From Adiantum capillus-veneris (taxonomy: Eukaryota > Streptophyta > Polypodiopsida > Polypodiales > Pteridaceae): a stretch of 64,000 bases of DNA. Each line of letters opens with the position of its first letter. The stretch's first letter is position 1. The stretch is taken from positions 15,085,077 through 15,149,076 of the forward strand of contig CM043946.1 in NCBI GenBank assembly GCA_014529385.2, in the 5' to 3' direction. Of the stretch, positions 62,893-64,000 are shown piece by piece. A program made the translations under genes and the position numbers. Under the pieces are notes generated by a model. It saw nothing but the letters and a program-made list of their open reading frames with translations, was not told where the DNA came from and made no database searches.

Positions 62893-64000
62893 TGTCATGA
62901 GTTTTTTGGAGCAAGGAATTGCGCATATGTACATACACATGCATGGTGCATCAAATAAGGAATTGCCCATTTTCCAGAGCCAGGTGGTTACGTGGGGCCC
63001 ACATGTGTACAGGTAGGACAGCATGTACATAGTGCAGCGATTTTCACTATTATCAATACTAGTGTGTTTTTTCTACAATAAGGAGGAGTTGGTAGCGCGT
63101 AAAAATTCTCGAGGAAGCTATCCACGGGCCGACGACGTGAGGTCAGCAGGTGCGTCAGATGGCATCTAGTGGCATCAGGAGGGCGAATGAGGTCAATATT
63201 TGCACGCGGATGAGGACGGACACAACGTGGGTGTTTTCTTGTGAGAGTTATGCAGAAAGGTCATCATTAGGACCACTTTTTGGGGCCACTTCACGTGGTG
63301 GCGAGATGCATTATTGGAAAAAAGCTGAGTGCCAGGTGTGCGAATGATGCAAAAAGGTGACAACTATGCACTGCGAGGTCAGTTTTTGGCCTGTTCGGGG
63401 TCCGTTTGAGGTCATCGAAAAGGCCAAGGGTTCCCAAGTAATAAAGCTAAGTGTGGGAACTGAAAAAATAGAGAGAAGACCAGAAAAAACGTGGAGAAAA
63501 GAAGAGGAACAGCCGCAGGTGTGTTTTTGCTCATTTTGGAGCCTGTTTTGGCCGTAAACTGCTCATCCTAGGTCGGATTTGAGCACTTTGACATTGTAGA
63601 CTAGGGTTTTGGGCCGTTCCGGACGTGATGGCGCTGTCCATTTTGCCAAATTCCTCACTCTTTTCCTGCTTTTTTTCTGTGTAAGTTTCTCCTATGAGCG
63701 AAGTTTCTGCTCTAGTTTGTGATTGTATTTGGCTTATTTTACCCATATTGTGTGAGCTATTTGCCCCATTGGTGTTGGCCCAAGCTCAATTGTATCTAAA
63801 CATCAGAAATTCTCCTCTTTTGAGATGAGTTTTTTGGGTGTGTGTGTGTGTGTGCGTGTCTGTGTGGAGTGGGCAAGTGGATAGTCTCTCTCCTCTCACT
63901 CCAGAAGTGTGTTCCCTGTCTCGGCTAGTTGTGTTGTCTAAGCCGAGTGGTGCCCCATAGTGTGTGTGTGTATCTTTCCAAGAGTGTGTGTCGGGTCGTT
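62893..64000 (+). repeat. Element C 3' LTR, truncated by the window end
   Basis: Matches 49745-50841 with few substitutions; has 11 extra bases near 63381-63391 relative to the 5' LTR. About 35 bases remain beyond the window. Confidence 0.95.

Larger units (their letters stand above)
49745..64000 (+). mobile_element. Ty3/Tat-type LTR retrotransposon C, 3' LTR cut by the window end
   Basis: LTRs start TGTCA(G/T)GAGTTTTTT at 49745 and 62893; the first ends near 50876 and the second runs off the window. They differ by about 12 substitutions and an 11-base gap over 1.1 kb (by eye). A primer site at 50883, a short pre-gag ORF, gag, protease, RT, RNase H, second RNase H and integrase are on the plus strand. 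Copia element D is inserted in the leader. The gag-RT-RNase H frame is fully open (1350 codons) with an intact FMDD box; only a frameshift at about 61487 separates integrase. It is the best preserved element here. Confidence 0.93.

Noticed and set aside
1-64000. Host protein-coding, tRNA or rRNA genes
   Set aside because: Every substantial coding signal belongs to a transposable element; no cloverleaf or rRNA-like stretch was recognised by eye.

Overview
The window is plant nuclear DNA made almost entirely of transposable elements. I see no ordinary host gene, rRNA or tRNA. The evidence for a land plant is Ty1/copia and Ty3 (Tat-type, dual RNase H) LTR retrotransposons, an En/Spm (CACTA) element with TNP2, DUF4218 and DUF4216 domains, initiator-Met and Asp-type tRNA primer-binding sites, and GT-AG introns. 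The very dense nesting and long dinucleotide tracts fit a large, repeat-rich genome. A fern or other non-flowering plant is possible, but I cannot fix the lineage from this sequence.

Layout. (1) 1-11125: an old, broken Ty1/copia element (copia-1) whose 5' LTR lies left of the window. Its gag is split by a non-autonomous Ty3-related element with 2.3-kb LTRs (218-6731, 'E1'). (2) 11200-14402: a broken CACTA transposase on the minus strand, a 333-bp MITE-like element and the end of a LINE endonuclease. (3) 14406-37782: a CACTA element with perfect terminal repeats and a TAG target duplication, inserted into that LINE. Inside it lies a 15.5-kb minus-strand Ty3 element ('A', 19493-35045, TSD ATGTG), and inside A a 1.9-kb TRIM-like element (21592-23512, TSD GTGCC, identical LTRs). 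This is a four-level nest. (4) 37786-40594: further LINE pieces on the minus strand. (5) 40595-49740: Ty3 element 'B', nearly identical LTRs, defective. (6) 49745-64000: Ty3 element 'C', near-intact gag-pol, 3' LTR cut by the window end, carrying in its leader a young minus-strand copia element 'D' (51415-56981, TSD GTTCT).

How the parts work together. Each autonomous-type element encodes gag (nucleocapsid), protease, reverse transcriptase/RNase H and integrase between LTRs carrying promoters, with a tRNA primer site and a purine tract. Most copies are damaged. RT catalytic residues are changed in copia-1 (YVDN), B (FIDE) and D (YVVD), and are intact in A and C. Several stops and frameshifts interrupt the reading frames. 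The TRIM and E1 lack enzymes and must have been moved in trans.

The most unusual features are: in A, an in-frame extension after integrase with a second aspartic-protease-like domain (DTGA), plus a further acidic ORF split by the TRIM; a family of ~70-residue ORFs just upstream of gag in both B and C; an approximately 243-bp fold-back inside the CACTA element; and a 171-bp tandem array inside the TRIM. LTR comparisons were made by eye, so all divergence figures are approximate.
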